A stretch of DNA of 64,000 nucleotides from Aliidongia dinghuensis (GTDB taxonomy: Bacteria > Pseudomonadota > Alphaproteobacteria > ATCC43930 > CGMCC-115725): assembly GCF_014643535.1 (NCBI RefSeq), contig NZ_BMJQ01000002.1, forward strand, positions 434,001 through 498,000, in the 5' to 3' direction. This document shows, in pieces, positions 19,139 to 28,143 of the stretch. Within the stretch, counting starts at the first letter, position 1; each line of letters opens with the position of its first letter. A model generated the notes under the pieces. That model did not search any database, was not told the DNA's origin, and saw nothing but the letters and a program-made list of their open reading frames with translations. The translations under genes were made by a program, and so were the position numbers.

Positions 19139-21289
19139 TCAGGCGGCCAGGCGCTGCTCGCGGATCAGGCCCAGGATCTCGGCCGCGGCCTTCGGGATGT
19201 TGGTGCCCGGGCCATAGACCGCGACGACGCCGGCGGCCTTCAAGGCCGGATAGTCCTGGGGCGGGATGACGCCGCCGCACACGACCAGGATGTCGCTCGA
19301 GCCCTGGTCCTTGAGGGCCTTGATCAGCGCCGGCACCAGCGTCTTGTGCCCGGCGGCCTGGCTCGAGATGCCGATGACATGGACGTCGTTCTCGATCGCC
19401 TGACGCGCCGCTTCCTCCGGTGTCTGGAAGAGCGGGCCGACGTCGACGTCGAAGCCGATGTCGGCGAACGCGGTCGCGATCACCTTGGCGCCGCGGTCGT
19501 GCCCGTCCTGGCCGAGCTTCACCACCATCATGCGCGGCCGGCGGCCCTCCTCCTCGGCGAAGGCGTCGACCTCGTGGCGGATGCGCTCGAAGCCCTGGTC
19601 GCCCTCATAGACCGAGGCGTAGACGCCGGCGATCGAGCGGATCTCGGCCGAATGACGGGTGAAGACCTTCTCGAGCGCGTCCGACACTTCGCCGACGGTC
19701 GCGCGCACCTTCATCGCCTCGACCGTGAGCGCCAGCAGGTTGCCCGTCCCGGTGCGCGCGGCCTCGGTCAGCGCACCAAGCGCCTGCTCGACCGCCCCGC
19801 CGTCGCGCGTCGTGCGGATCTGTTTCAGGCGCGCCACCTGGGCTTCCCGCACCTTGGCATTGTCGACATCCAGGATCTCGATCTCGGCGCTCTCGGTCGT
19901 GCGGTACTTGTTGACGCCGACGATCACTTCCTCGCCGCGATCGATGCGTGCCTGACGGCGCGCGGCCGCCTCCTCGATCCTGAGCTTCGGCATGCCGGAG
20001 GCCACCGCCTTGGTCATGCCGCCCAGCGCCTCGACCTCGCCGATGAGCTTCCTCGCCGCATCGGCCAGGCTGGCGGTCAGATGCTCGACGTAATAGGAGC
20101 CGCCCAGCGGGTCGATGACGCGCGGGATCCCGGTCTCCTCGGCGATGATGAGCTGGGTATTGCGCGCGATGCGGGCCGAGGTCGGCGTCGGCAGCGCCAG
20201 CGCCTCGTCGAAGGAATTGGTGTGGAGCGACTGGGTTCCACCCAGCACGGCCGCCATCGCCTCGATCGTCGTGCGCACGACGTTGTTGTAGGGGTCCTGC
20301 TCCGTCAAGGACACGCCCGAGGTCTGGCAATGGGTGCGGAGCGCCAGGCTTTCCGGCTTCTTGGGCTGGAACTGGCTCATGAGCTCGGCCCAGAGCAGGC
20401 GCGCCGCGCGGAGCTTCGCCACCTCCATGAAGAAATCCATGCCGATCGCGAAGAAGAACGAGAGGCGCGGCGCGAAGGCGTCGACCGCGAGCCCCTTGGA
20501 GAGGGCCGCGCGCACGTACTCGAGCCCGTCGGCGAGCGTGAAGGCCAGCTCCTGCACCGCCGTCGCCCCCGCCTCCTGCATGTGGTAGCCGGAGATCGAG
20601 ATCGAGTTGAACTTCGGCATGTTCTGCGCCGTGTACTCGATGATGTCGGCGACGGCCCGCATCGAGGGTTCCGGCGGGTAGATATAGGTGTTGCGGACCA
20701 TGAACTCCTTGAGGATGTCGTTCTGGATGGTCCCCGACAACTGGTCGAGACGGGCGCCCTGCTCGAGGCCGGCCACGATATAGCCGGCCAGGACCGGCAG
20801 CACGGCGCCGTTCATGGTCATCGACACGCTCATCTGCTCGAGCGGAATGCCGTCGAACAGGATCTTCATGTCCTCGACCGAGTCGATCGCGACGCCGGCC
20901 TTGCCGACGTCGCCCACGACGCGCGGATGATCGCTGTCATAGCCGCGATGGGTGGCCAAGTCGAAGGCGACCGACAGGCCCATCTGCCCGGCGGCGAGAT
21001 TCTTGCGATAGAAGGCGTTCGATTCCTCGGCGGTCGAGAAGCCGGCATATTGCCGGATCGTCCAGGGCCGGTTCGCGTACATGGTCGCGCGCGGGCCTCG
21101 GAGATAGGGTGCGAAGCCAGGGAGCGTGCCGAGCGTCCCGAGCCCCTCGAGATCGGCCTCGGTATAGAGCGGCTTCACCGCCAACCCCTCGGGCGTGGTC
21201 GTGACCAGCGTCTCGGGGGCGGCGCCCTTCAATTCCTTGGCGGCGAGCGCCTGCCAATCGGCAAGGCTCCGCTTGGGGAAATCGACCAT
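19139..21289 (-). CDS. scpA: Methylmalonyl-CoA mutase
   Basis: 716-residue adenosylcobalamin-dependent mutase that interconverts methylmalonyl-CoA and succinyl-CoA in propionate metabolism. It is the single-chain homodimeric type, with a TIM-barrel substrate domain ([44 protein letters not shown]) and a C-terminal B12-binding domain carrying [13 protein letters not shown], whose His replaces the lower axial ligand of cobalamin, and the later GPGTNIP. Start at 21289 (MVDFPKRS) has a gaggag ribosome binding site; 21313 is an alternative. The cobST genes in the same window supply part of the cofactor pathway. No epimerase or carboxylase gene is adjacent. Confidence 0.96.
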   Translation of the reverse strand: MVDFPKRSLADWQALAAKELKGAAPETLVTTTPEGLAVKPLYTEADLEGLGTLGTLPGFAPYLRGPRATMYANRPWTIRQYAGFSTAEESNAFYRKNLAAGQMGLSVAFDLATHRGYDSDHPRVVGDVGKAGVAIDSVEDMKILFDGIPLEQMSVSMTMNGAVLPVLAGYIVAGLEQGARLDQLSGTIQNDILKEFMVRNTYIYPPEPSMRAVADIIEYTAQNMPKFNSISISGYHMQEAGATAVQELAFTLADGLEYVRAALSKGLAVDAFAPRLSFFFAIGMDFFMEVAKLRAARLLWAELMSQFQPKKPESLALRTHCQTSGVSLTEQDPYNNVVRTTIEAMAAVLGGTQSLHTNSFDEALALPTPTSARIARNTQLIIAEETGIPRVIDPLGGSYYVEHLTASLADAARKLIGEVEALGGMTKAVASGMPKLRIEEAAARRQARIDRGEEVIVGVNKYRTTESAEIEILDVDNAKVREAQVARLKQIRTTRDGGAVEQALGALTEAARTGTGNLLALTVEAMKVRATVGEVSDALEKVFTRHSAEIRSIAGVYASVYEGDQGFERIRHEVDAFAEEEGRRPRMMVVKLGQDGHDRGAKVIATAFADIGFDVDVGPLFQTPEEAARQAIENDVHVIGISSQAAGHKTLVPALIKALKDQGSSDILVVCGGVIPPQDYPALKAAGVVAVYGPGTNIPKAAAEILGLIREQRLAA

Positions 21290-21430
21290 GGGCGCTGCTC
21301 CTCTCCAGACCAAACCAGGGGCGCGGGTAGCATCCCGCGTCTCGTCCTCGGGGCCAGTATATAGGGGCTATTGCGCCGCGTCATGAGGGTGGCGTACAGG
21401 GCGGCCCCGCAAGACTCCCGACGAGGCCGC

Positions 21431-21955
21431 TCAGCGGCGGGAGGTCAGGGTCTCGAAGAAGCGGCGGAGCGGGAGCTTGTTCTGGTCCTTGCCGTCGATC
21501 GACATCAGCATGGTGACCTCAACGCCGTCTTCCGATATCGGCAGCAGCAGGCGCACATAGGCGTGCGCCCGATCGGTCGTGTCGAGCACGATCAGGTGCA
21601 GCAGCGGGGTCCGGCGCGCCACGGCGGCGCGATAATGACTGTCGATCAGCCGGCCATAGGCGGGGGGCCTGAGATCGCGCGGCCGGGTCCCGGTCAAGTC
21701 GGAGCCGTGCATTTCGCCGATGCCGGTGCCGGACAGGCGATAGCGGAAATCGAGCGGTTCGCGCTCGACGTTGACCAGCATGATGCGCGGCAGCACCTCA
21801 ACCAGGTCGACCGGGTCGAGGTCGCGTCGCCGGGGCGCCAGCCGATCCTGCCGCTTGGCCAGCCAATAGGCATGGGCCCGCACCAGATCGGGATAGGGAT
21901 TCGCGGCGAGATCGAGCTCGACCGCCTCGACCTGCCCCAGCAGCAAACCGTCCAT
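21431..21955 (-). CDS. PAS-domain protein of the alphaproteobacterial PAS_5 type
   Basis: 174-residue protein. The centre matches the alphaproteobacterial PAS-like domain: YWLAKRQDRLAPRRRDLDPV, then EVLPRIMLVNVEREPLDFRYR and LSGTGIGEMHG. There is no output domain, as usual for this family, so it may act as a small sensor or partner protein. Start at 21955 (MDGLLLGQ) is chosen because gagaggt precedes it closely; a longer arginine-rich start at 22036 is less likely. Ligand and partners are unknown. Confidence 0.75.
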   Translation of the reverse strand: MDGLLLGQVEAVELDLAANPYPDLVRAHAYWLAKRQDRLAPRRRDLDPVDLVEVLPRIMLVNVEREPLDFRYRLSGTGIGEMHGSDLTGTRPRDLRPPAYGRLIDSHYRAAVARRTPLLHLIVLDTTDRAHAYVRLLLPISEDGVEVTMLMSIDGKDQNKLPLRRFFETLTSRR

Positions 21956-22070
21956 GGCACCTCTCGTCGGGCCCGCCGGAAGGGAACGGCGGCCACGGTG
22001 CATCCTGGATCCGAATGACTGCCGACCCCTTACCAATGGGCCGGCCCATGGGGCGCGATGAGGGAAAGGC

Positions 22071-22301
22071 TTATGCCGTCTCGGCCGTCACCCAGCGCCG
22101 CCCCGTGCCGAGGCATTGCCGGCAGAGCGCGGGAGCGGACTCCGCCTGATGGGGCGTCGGGTGCGGCGGGGTGCCGCAAAGCAGGGCCGGGTGAAGAACG
22201 GTTGGGCGCAGATGGGCTGGATGAAGAGGGACGGGGCGACGCGTCGGATCGCTGCCGGTGCCGTGGCAATCGGGGCAGGCGGTTCGCTGGCGCTGGTTCA
22301 T
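22071..22301 (-). CDS. Small protein with two DnaJ-type CxxCxGxG zinc motifs
   Basis: 76-residue protein with the motif ACPDCHGTGSD near the N-terminus and CRQCLGTGRRW near the C-terminus. These are two C-x-x-C-x-G-x-G units, the repeat of the DnaJ cysteine-rich zinc domain, separated by a proline/histidine-rich linker of about 45 residues. No J domain is present. A gaggggg ribosome binding site lies about 11 bases before the ATG at 22301. The two motifs could bind one zinc ion. Part of the linker composition may reflect the GC-rich background, so the gene is probable rather than certain. Confidence 0.6.
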   Translation of the reverse strand: MNQRQRTACPDCHGTGSDPTRRPVPLHPAHLRPTVLHPALLCGTPPHPTPHQAESAPALCRQCLGTGRRWVTAETA

Positions 22302-22481
22302 GGAAACGGGTTCCCCCTCAGGCGTCGAGGACCCCCGAATAGCCGGACCGATCGCGGCCCACCTGTGAACCGCGGCACAGGTTTGTCGGGCATTTGATTG
22401 TTTTGCCTTTGTTTCCTTTGGCATATGCCGCGTGCCGCCGTCCGGCTAGCATGGTCGGACACAGTCGAGGGAGGAGGCCGG

Positions 22482-22829
22482 ATGGGCACGCTCAAGATCA
22501 CGCCGGATACGGCGCCGGCCACACCCTATCTGCCGCCGGCGGACCGCATCCTCTCAGGCGTGCCGCAGCAGAGTATTGTCGACGCCTATGGCTCCGACGA
22601 CGGCAAATTCTCGGCCGGGCTCTGGGCTTCGACACCGGGCCGCTGGCGCGTCGCCTATACCGAGCATGAGTTCTGCCACCTGCTGGAGGGCGAGGTTGTC
22701 CTGCACGGCGATGACGGCACGGTCGCACCTTATCGCGCCGGCGACAGTTTTGTCGTGCCGGCCGGCTTCACTGGGACCTGGGAAGTGGTGACCGCGGCGC
22801 GAAAGCTCTACGCGATCTATCAGCCGTGA
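22482..22829 (+). CDS. Cupin domain protein (DUF861/Cupin_3 type)
   Basis: 115-residue single cupin of the Cupin_3 family, which includes ureidoglycine aminohydrolase-like proteins. Typical elements are GLWASTPGRWRVAYTEHEF, HLLEGEVVLHGDDGTVAPYR and AGDSFVVPAGFTGTWEV. The first metal motif has only part of the usual histidines (EHEFCHLLEGE). A strong ribosome binding site gaggaggc lies 5 bases before the ATG. Standalone gene; substrate unknown. Confidence 0.85.
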   Translation: MGTLKITPDTAPATPYLPPADRILSGVPQQSIVDAYGSDDGKFSAGLWASTPGRWRVAYTEHEFCHLLEGEVVLHGDDGTVAPYRAGDSFVVPAGFTGTWEVVTAARKLYAIYQP

Positions 22830-22833
22830 AACG

Positions 22834-23040
22834 TCAGCAGTGGAGCAGGCTCGCGGCGCGGCGCACCGTGCCGGCGATCAGGAACCAGCTTGACACGGCA
22901 ACGACCAGAAAGCCGAAGAGGTGCAGGTAACCCGAGACGGGCATTGGCTCGGGCTGGCGCGGCCGGGGCGCAGGAATCCAGCGCTGCTGGTCGATGCAGG
23001 ATGGTGTCTTGAGCGGAAACGCAATGATTTCGGCGCTCAT
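22834..23040 (-). CDS. Small single-pass membrane protein
   Basis: 68-residue protein beginning MSAEIIAFPLKTPSCIDQQR, then a proline-rich stretch and one predicted transmembrane helix (about residues 39-57, LHLFGFLVVAVSSWFLIAG). A gagaggg ribosome binding site precedes the ATG. It converges with the cupin gene, leaving only 4 bases between stop codons. Not a family I can name. Confidence 0.6.
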   Translation of the reverse strand: MSAEIIAFPLKTPSCIDQQRWIPAPRPRQPEPMPVSGYLHLFGFLVVAVSSWFLIAGTVRRAASLLHC

Positions 23041-23238
23041 CAATCCTACCCTCTCCAGCCTCGACGCGAAAAATTCGCGCGACCCTAAGTGAACCAGGCT
23101 TAAAAGTCCCTTGCTAATGGGTCGCGGGCGCCATGATCGAGACAAGCGTTCTACGGCGCAAGGGGTTGGCCAGCATGGCTCATGGGGCGGCCCATGAGGG
23201 AACTTTTGCACGGGAACTTTTGCAAGGCGAGGGGCTGG

Positions 23239-23784
23239 ATGGGGCAGGGGCAGGTCGTGGCGGTGAGCCGGCACGCGGGGCATGATTTCAGCAAGACCAA
23301 TCAGGAGAGCATCGCGCTCATCGTCGGCGAGGGCGTCGCAGGCGATGCGCATCGCGGCAGGACGGTCCAGCATCGCTCGCGCGTCGCCAAGGACCCGAGC
23401 CAGCCGAACCTGCGCCAGGTCCATCTCATTCACGCGGAATTGTTCGGCGAACTCCGCGCCGGGGGCTTCGATGTGGCGCCGGGCGCGCTCGGCGAGAACG
23501 TGACGACCCGCGGGCTCGACCTCCTGGCGCTGCCGACCGGTAGCCGGCTCCGCATCGGCGCCGACGCGATCGTCGAGGTGACCGGCTTGCGCAACCCGTG
23601 CCGGCAGATCGACGGGTTCCAGCCCGGCCTGATGGCGGCCGTGCTCGATCGCGACGCGGCGGGCGGGCTCGTACGCAAGGCCGGCGTGATGGCGATCGTG
23701 CTCGCCGCGGGCGAGATCCGGCCCGGCGACCCGATCGAAGTGACACTGCCGCCGGCACCGTATCGCCCCCTGGTGCCGGTCTGA
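23239..23784 (+). CDS. MOSC domain-containing protein
   Basis: 181-residue MOSC domain protein, a fold related to the C-terminal domain of molybdenum cofactor sulfurase. The conserved cysteine lies in LRNPCRQIDGFQPGL, and the family motif GALGENVTTRGLDLLALP is intact. Stand-alone MOSC proteins handle sulfur or N-hydroxylated substrates with Moco, but the role of this one is unknown. Start at 23239 is preferred because gagggg precedes it; an in-frame ATG at 23182 exists. A 13-base direct repeat gggaacttttgca (23198 and 23212) lies just upstream. Confidence 0.87.
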   Translation: MGQGQVVAVSRHAGHDFSKTNQESIALIVGEGVAGDAHRGRTVQHRSRVAKDPSQPNLRQVHLIHAELFGELRAGGFDVAPGALGENVTTRGLDLLALPTGSRLRIGADAIVEVTGLRNPCRQIDGFQPGLMAAVLDRDAAGGLVRKAGVMAIVLAAGEIRPGDPIEVTLPPAPYRPLVPV

Positions 23785-23802
23785 TCGGTACTGGTCCGGC
23801 CG

Positions 23803-24156
23803 CTATCGCACGGGCTCGACCGGCTGCCAGTTCGTCACGAGATCGAGTAGCCCAGGAAAGCGCTGGTTCAGATCCTCGACCCGTACGCGACTGCGGCGCT
23901 CGAGGCCATATTGCCGCTGCCGGATGAGGCCGGCTTCACGCAAGGCCTTGAAATGGTGGGTCAGAGAGGATTTCGGGCGATCGAAGCCGAACCAGCCGCA
24001 TGTGTGATCGTATTCGTCTGACTCCAGCAGAAGCTTGCGGATGATCGTGAGGCGCAGCGGGTCGGCCAGCGCCGCCATGACCGTTTCCAGCCGGAACTCA
24101 TCGACGGAAGGCTCCGGCAGGGCCGGGGGCAGATCGGGGGTGGGATGTGACGGCAT
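23803..24156 (-). CDS. ArsR-type winged-helix regulator
   Basis: 117-residue winged-helix regulator of the ArsR type. The reading head includes VMAALADPLRLTIIRKLL at the N-terminal helices and FDRPKSSLTHHFKALREAGLI as the recognition helix. A single Cys lies in DHTCGWFGF between them. It is divergent from an MFS transporter gene with 108 bases between starts that hold three operator-like sites. It probably represses the transporter and itself until an effector binds. No metal-binding cysteine pair is visible, so an organic effector is more likely than arsenic. Confidence 0.9.
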   Translation of the reverse strand: MPSHPTPDLPPALPEPSVDEFRLETVMAALADPLRLTIIRKLLLESDEYDHTCGWFGFDRPKSSLTHHFKALREAGLIRQRQYGLERRSRVRVEDLNQRFPGLLDLVTNWQPVEPVR

Positions 24157-24174
24157 GAGGTCCGTATAGCAGCC

Positions 24175-24243
24175 TGTACGATTTTTGTCGAACAGGCTTT
24201 ACGAGTTTTCTCGGACTGCGTAAGTTCGAAAAAATTCGTACTT
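24175..24243. promoter_or_regulatory. Three regularly spaced operator-like sites between ArsR and MFS genes
   Basis: Three copies of a partly palindromic (a/t)CGA-N6-TCG site: acga-N6-tcga at 24178-24191, acga-N6-tcgg at 24201-24214, tcga-N6-tcgt at 24226-24239. Starts are 23 and 25 bases apart, so the sites lie on roughly one face of the helix. Longer arms exist at the outer two (tgtacga/tcgaaca; aagttcgaa/ttcgtactt). This AT-rich island is the only room for both promoters. Confidence 0.6.
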
Positions 24244-24264
24244 GCGCCCTGTGGAGTCCGCCTC

Positions 24265-25485
24265 ATGTCCGCCCAGACGCCGATCGATGTCCCCGTCGCA
24301 CCCGAAGCGACACGCGCCCCCGCCGCCTCGCGCATGTGGGCGGCGGCCTGGGTGGTGACGGCAGTGTTCGTGCTGTCGAATTCGGCGACGCCGCTTTATG
24401 TCCACTGGCAGCGCGAGATCGGCTTCTCAGCCGCGACGCTAACCGAGATCTTTGGCGCCTACATCCTCGGGCTCCTGGCGGCGCTGCTCGTCGCCGGCCA
24501 GCTGTCCGATCGGTATGGGCGCAAGCCGGTGCTGGTCCCCGCCCTTCTGGCTGCGATCGTCGCCTGTTTCCTGTTCGCGGCGGCACACGCGGTGCCGATG
24601 CTCGTCGCCGCACGGCTGCTCTCCGGCGCCGCGGTCGGCGCGATCGTCTCCGCGGGCATGGCCTCCGTCGTCGACCTGGGCGGACCGGAGCGCCGCAAGC
24701 AGGCGTCGCTCATGGCGTCGGTCGCAATGGTGCTGGGCGCGGGGTTGGGGCCGCTCTTGGCGGGTGCCTTGGCGCAAGGCCTCGCGCGGCCGGTGCTGCC
24801 GATTTTCATGGTCGAGTTTGTTGTGCTCGCGACGGCCCTCATTGCGGTCGCTCTGCTGCCGCTGAAGCGCCCAGCTCCAACTCCGGGGACATGGCGGCCG
24901 CGTCTGCCGGGCGTTCCGGTGGAGAATCGGCCGCATCTCGCGTGCGGAATCGCCGTCTTCGGCCCCGGCATCACCGCGACCTCCTTCGTGCTGTCGCTCG
25001 GGCCTTCGCTCCTGTCGAGGGTGCTGGGCGTGACCAGTCCGCTCATCGCCGGCGGCATGGCCTGCGTCATGTTCCTGACCGCAACCGGTGTGCAGTTCGC
25101 GGTGCGGCGCCTGTCGGTCAGGGCGATCTTGCTCATCGGTTCGACGGCGACCGTGCTCGCGATGGTCGGCGTGGCCATCGCGGTGAACGGCTCGATCGCC
25201 TCGGTCATGGTTGCGGCCGCTTTGCTCGCGGGGGCGGGGCAGGGACTCGGGCAATTGGGCGGGCTGACATTGATCGGCCTCCATGTGCCGGCGCATCGCC
25301 GGGCCGAGGCCAACGCGGTGCTCAATTTCGGCGGCTATATTCCGGCGGGCCTGCTGCCGGTCGCGACCGGCTATCTCATCGACCGGTCGGGGCTCGCGGT
25401 CGGCGCGACAGCGTTCGCCGTTTTCCTCGGCACTGCAGCCGTCGTCGGCGCCCTGTTCGTGGCCCGTCGCCTGGCGAAGCGATAG
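24265..25485 (+). CDS. MFS transporter (drug-efflux type)
   Basis: 406-residue major facilitator superfamily protein with about 12 hydrophobic segments. The loop 2-3 signature reads GQLSDRYGRKPVLVP. Helix 4/5 region ARLLSGAAVGAIVSAGMASV resembles the antiporter motif of drug/H+ antiporters. Divergent from an ArsR regulator, with operator-like sites in the shared promoter region, which suggests ligand-induced efflux. Substrate unknown. Confidence 0.88.
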   Translation: MSAQTPIDVPVAPEATRAPAASRMWAAAWVVTAVFVLSNSATPLYVHWQREIGFSAATLTEIFGAYILGLLAALLVAGQLSDRYGRKPVLVPALLAAIVACFLFAAAHAVPMLVAARLLSGAAVGAIVSAGMASVVDLGGPERRKQASLMASVAMVLGAGLGPLLAGALAQGLARPVLPIFMVEFVVLATALIAVALLPLKRPAPTPGTWRPRLPGVPVENRPHLACGIAVFGPGITATSFVLSLGPSLLSRVLGVTSPLIAGGMACVMFLTATGVQFAVRRLSVRAILLIGSTATVLAMVGVAIAVNGSIASVMVAAALLAGAGQGLGQLGGLTLIGLHVPAHRRAEANAVLNFGGYIPAGLLPVATGYLIDRSGLAVGATAFAVFLGTAAVVGALFVARRLAKR

Positions 25486-25496
25486 GCGCAGGCGGC

Positions 25497-25880
25497 CTAT
25501 TGATGCACGGCCTCGAGCCGGTGCCCGTCTGGGTCGATGACGAAGGCGGCGTAATAGGTCGGGCCGTAGTAGGGGCGCAGGCCGGGCGGGCCGTCGTCCT
25601 TGCCGCCGTGGCTGAGCGCTGCCGCATAGAAGCGGTCGACCATCTCGCGGCTATCGGCCGCAAACGCCAGATGAAAGCCGGGCCGGGGCGTCACGTCCGA
25701 TCCGGGCCGGAGCTTGAGCGCCAGATCCTCCTTGTCCATCGTCGGCCCATAGCCGACCGAGACGGGCCCGGTGAAGCAGCGCACGCCGCCCAGCGCCGCC
25801 ATCACCGCGTCATAGAACGCGATGCTGCGCGCGAGGTCGGTGACGCCGAGGGAAAGATGGCTGAACAGGGTCGGCGGCAT
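25497..25880 (-). CDS. VOC family (glyoxalase-like) protein
   Basis: 127-residue vicinal-oxygen-chelate protein. The start FSHLSLGVTDLARSIAFYDAVM is the first beta-alpha-beta-beta-beta module, with the metal-ligand His in FSHLSLG, and the second module ends YYAAFVIDPDGHRLEAVHQ with the typical D-P-D-G-x-x-x-E motif (Glu ligand). Many such proteins are glyoxalase/bleomycin-resistance-like, but specific activity cannot be inferred. It converges on the MFS gene, 11 bases apart. Confidence 0.85.
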   Translation of the reverse strand: MPPTLFSHLSLGVTDLARSIAFYDAVMAALGGVRCFTGPVSVGYGPTMDKEDLALKLRPGSDVTPRPGFHLAFAADSREMVDRFYAAALSHGGKDDGPPGLRPYYGPTYYAAFVIDPDGHRLEAVHQ

Positions 25881-26026
25881 CGCGGAGGCTCCGATTGACG
25901 GCAGAGGGCAATCCTAGCAGCTTCCGGATTTGGAACAAATGACGAACATGTGACCGGTCGCTTGCCCACCTTCCCCTAAACCGCTACGCCTGACGGTCCA
26001 TTTCACTCCCGCGAACGAGCCTCCCC

Positions 26027-26368
26027 ATGCCTCCGAAGAAGAATCCGCTCGGCCTCAATGCCCTGCAGCTCAAGACCCTGACGCTGATGCAGGAGCTGGC
26101 GCGCTCGCCCAATCACGCGAGCCCGCGCGACGGCGGCGCCGTCGAGATCAGCAACATGCCGCATCCGCACGGCAATCATTTCCACGTCGGCCATGCGGTC
26201 GTCATGACGGCGGACGCGACCGGGCTCGCCAACGAAGCGGCCTGGAAGGCGCTCGAGCGCAAGGGGCTCATCGAGTCGGACTTCCCGCACGGCGCGCTCG
26301 TCACCGTCGAGGGCATGGCCTACGACACCGGCCTCGCCGACCAGATCCTGCACCGCGCCGACCACTGA
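26027..26368 (+). CDS. Conserved hypothetical protein with a histidine cluster
   Basis: 113-residue soluble protein I cannot assign by function. It begins MPPKKNPLGLNALQLKTLTL and contains a striking histidine cluster, MPHPHGNHFHVGHAVV (residues about 44-59, five His in ten positions), followed by a helix-rich KALERKGLIESDFPHGALVTVEG. The cluster could bind metal. The arrangement 'LQ.KTLTLMQEL' plus 'ALERKGLI' recalls a winged-helix-like fold, but this is a guess. Isolated gene between two minus-strand units. Confidence 0.7.
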   Translation: MPPKKNPLGLNALQLKTLTLMQELARSPNHASPRDGGAVEISNMPHPHGNHFHVGHAVVMTADATGLANEAAWKALERKGLIESDFPHGALVTVEGMAYDTGLADQILHRADH

Positions 26369-26412
26369 TCGGACCACTGATCGGCGCGGCGGGCGCTAGA
26401 CCCGTCTCAGCC

Positions 26413-27312
26413 TCACCAGTTGAGACGGCCGACCACGGCGGTCGGGCGCGGGCCGTCGGTCAAGACGCGCGTCAGGTGCTGCGGGTCGAGCCGGTTGCCG
26501 GGCACGAAGCGGTATTCGTCCGCATGCAGCCCGCCCGCGACCAGCAGGCTGTCGATCCCGGCCGCGTTGGCGCCGGCCACGTCCGTGCGCGGGCTGTCGC
26601 CACAGCCGACGATGCGACGCTTGTCGGCGACGCCGAGCAGTGCCAGGCAGGTGCGGTAGACGCCGGGGAACGGCTTGCCGTGCCAGCGGACGGTGCCGCC
26701 CCCAGCCTCGTAGGCCTGGGCCAGCGAGCCGGCGCAGATCAGCACTTCCGGCCCGCGCATCACCGTCAGGTCCGGGTTGGCGCAGACCATCGGCAGATTG
26801 CGCGCGAGCGCCGCGTCCAGCACCGGCTGGTATGTCGCGACCGTGTCGGCCGGCTCGCCCGGGCCGGTGTTGAGCACGAAATCCGCCGCACCTGCGTCCT
26901 CGACCCGTTCGAGATCGAGCCCGTCGAGCATGCCCTTGTCGCGCTCCGGCCCGATATGCAGCACGCGGCGGCCGAGGCCCTGGTAGAAAGCGTCGGGCCG
27001 GTGCTTCAGATGCTGCCAGACCTCCTCGCCCGAGGTCATGATGTGGTGGTAGGCATCACGCGGGATGCCGATCTTCTCGATCCGGCCGGCCACCGTCTCG
27101 GCCTGCACCGGCGCGTTCGACAGCACGCAGAGCCGCTTGCCGGCGCGCTTCAGGCGATAGAGCGTGTCGACGACGCGTGGATAGGGCTCGACGCCGTTAT
27201 GGAGCACGCCCCAGACGTCGAGGATGAAGCCGTCATAGCGGTGCGCGATCTCTTCGATCCCGCCGACGACCGGCACGACCCAGCCGTCGGCCTCCGACAT
27301 GAGCGCGCTCAT
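26413..27312 (-). CDS. TIGR01459-type HAD-IIA family hydrolase
   Basis: 299-residue haloacid dehalogenase superfamily protein, subfamily IIA (NagD-like). Motif I reads [20 protein letters not shown], motif II the Ser/Asn in CVLSNAP, and the C-terminal part has [15 protein letters not shown], the acidic motif III/IV. The cap lies between. Probably a sugar-phosphate or nucleotide phosphatase; this subfamily is common in alphaproteobacteria and uncharacterised in detail. The start ATGA overlaps the stop codon of the preceding enoyl-CoA hydratase gene by 4 bases. Confidence 0.9.
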   Translation of the reverse strand: MSALMSEADGWVVPVVGGIEEIAHRYDGFILDVWGVLHNGVEPYPRVVDTLYRLKRAGKRLCVLSNAPVQAETVAGRIEKIGIPRDAYHHIMTSGEEVWQHLKHRPDAFYQGLGRRVLHIGPERDKGMLDGLDLERVEDAGAADFVLNTGPGEPADTVATYQPVLDAALARNLPMVCANPDLTVMRGPEVLICAGSLAQAYEAGGGTVRWHGKPFPGVYRTCLALLGVADKRRIVGCGDSPRTDVAGANAAGIDSLLVAGGLHADEYRFVPGNRLDPQHLTRVLTDGPRPTAVVGRLNW

Positions 27313-28085
27313 TTATGCTTGAACACCGGCTTGCGCTTCTCGACGAAGGCGGCCATGCCTTCCTTCTGGTCCTCTAGCGCGAAGGTCGAGTGGAATACGC
27401 GGCGCTCGAACAGGATGCCCTCGGCGAGCGAGGTCTCGTAGGCGCGGTTGACCGCCTCCTTGGCGATCATGACGGCCGGCAGCGAGAAGGACGCGATCTT
27501 CTCGGCCGCCTTGATCGCCTCGGCCAGGAGCTCGGCCGCCGGCACGATGCGGCTCACGAGGCCCGCGCGCTCCGCCTCGGCCGCATCCATCATGCGGCCG
27601 GTCAGGCACATGTCCATGGCCTTGGACTTGCCGACGAAGCGGGTCAGCCGCTGCGTGCCGCCCGAGCCCGGGATCGTGCCGATGGTGATCTCCGGCTGGC
27701 CGAACTTCGCGGTGTCGGCGGCGATGATGAAGTCGCACATCATCGCCATCTCGCAGCCGCCGCCCAAGGCATAGCCTGCGACCGCCGCGATGATCGGCTT
27801 GCGGCAGGTGGTCACGCGCTGCCAGCCTTTGGTGATGAAGTCGCTGAGGTAAACGTCCATGTAGGTCTTGGACGCCATCTCCTTGATGTCGGCGCCGGCG
27901 GCGAACGCCTTCTCGCTGCCGGTCAGCACGATGGCGCGGATCGCCTGGTCCTCTTCCATGTCGTCAAGCGCGGCGCCCAGATCCTGGATGAGGGCGGCGC
28001 AGAGCGCGTTCAGCGCCTGCGGGCGGTTCAAGGTCACGATGCCGACGGCGCCGCGCTTCTCCACGAGAATATTTTCGTAGGTCAT
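27309..28085 (-). CDS. Enoyl-CoA hydratase
   Basis: 258-residue crotonase-fold enzyme, close to the short-chain enoyl-CoA hydratase (EchA/FadB1) type that hydrates trans-2-enoyl-CoA in beta-oxidation. The oxyanion-hole motifs are [11 protein letters not shown] and [18 protein letters not shown]. The two catalytic glutamates are in the expected places: GGGCEMAMM and [19 protein letters not shown]. It lies between a hypothetical gene and the HAD gene in the mutM run, an arrangement (mutM next to an enoyl-CoA hydratase) seen in many alphaproteobacteria. Confidence 0.94.
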   Translation of the reverse strand: MTYENILVEKRGAVGIVTLNRPQALNALCAALIQDLGAALDDMEEDQAIRAIVLTGSEKAFAAGADIKEMASKTYMDVYLSDFITKGWQRVTTCRKPIIAAVAGYALGGGCEMAMMCDFIIAADTAKFGQPEITIGTIPGSGGTQRLTRFVGKSKAMDMCLTGRMMDAAEAERAGLVSRIVPAAELLAEAIKAAEKIASFSLPAVMIAKEAVNRAYETSLAEGILFERRVFHSTFALEDQKEGMAAFVEKRKPVFKHK

Positions 28086-28143
28086 GAATTCCTCATCGGA
28101 TGGGAAGGGCCCGCTGGCTCAGGCCGGGCAGGATCAGCCGGCG

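Noticed and set aside
19070-21364. 764-codon plus-strand open frame opposite methylmalonyl-CoA mutase
   Set aside because: Antisense shadow; the mutase reading frame carries every expected motif.
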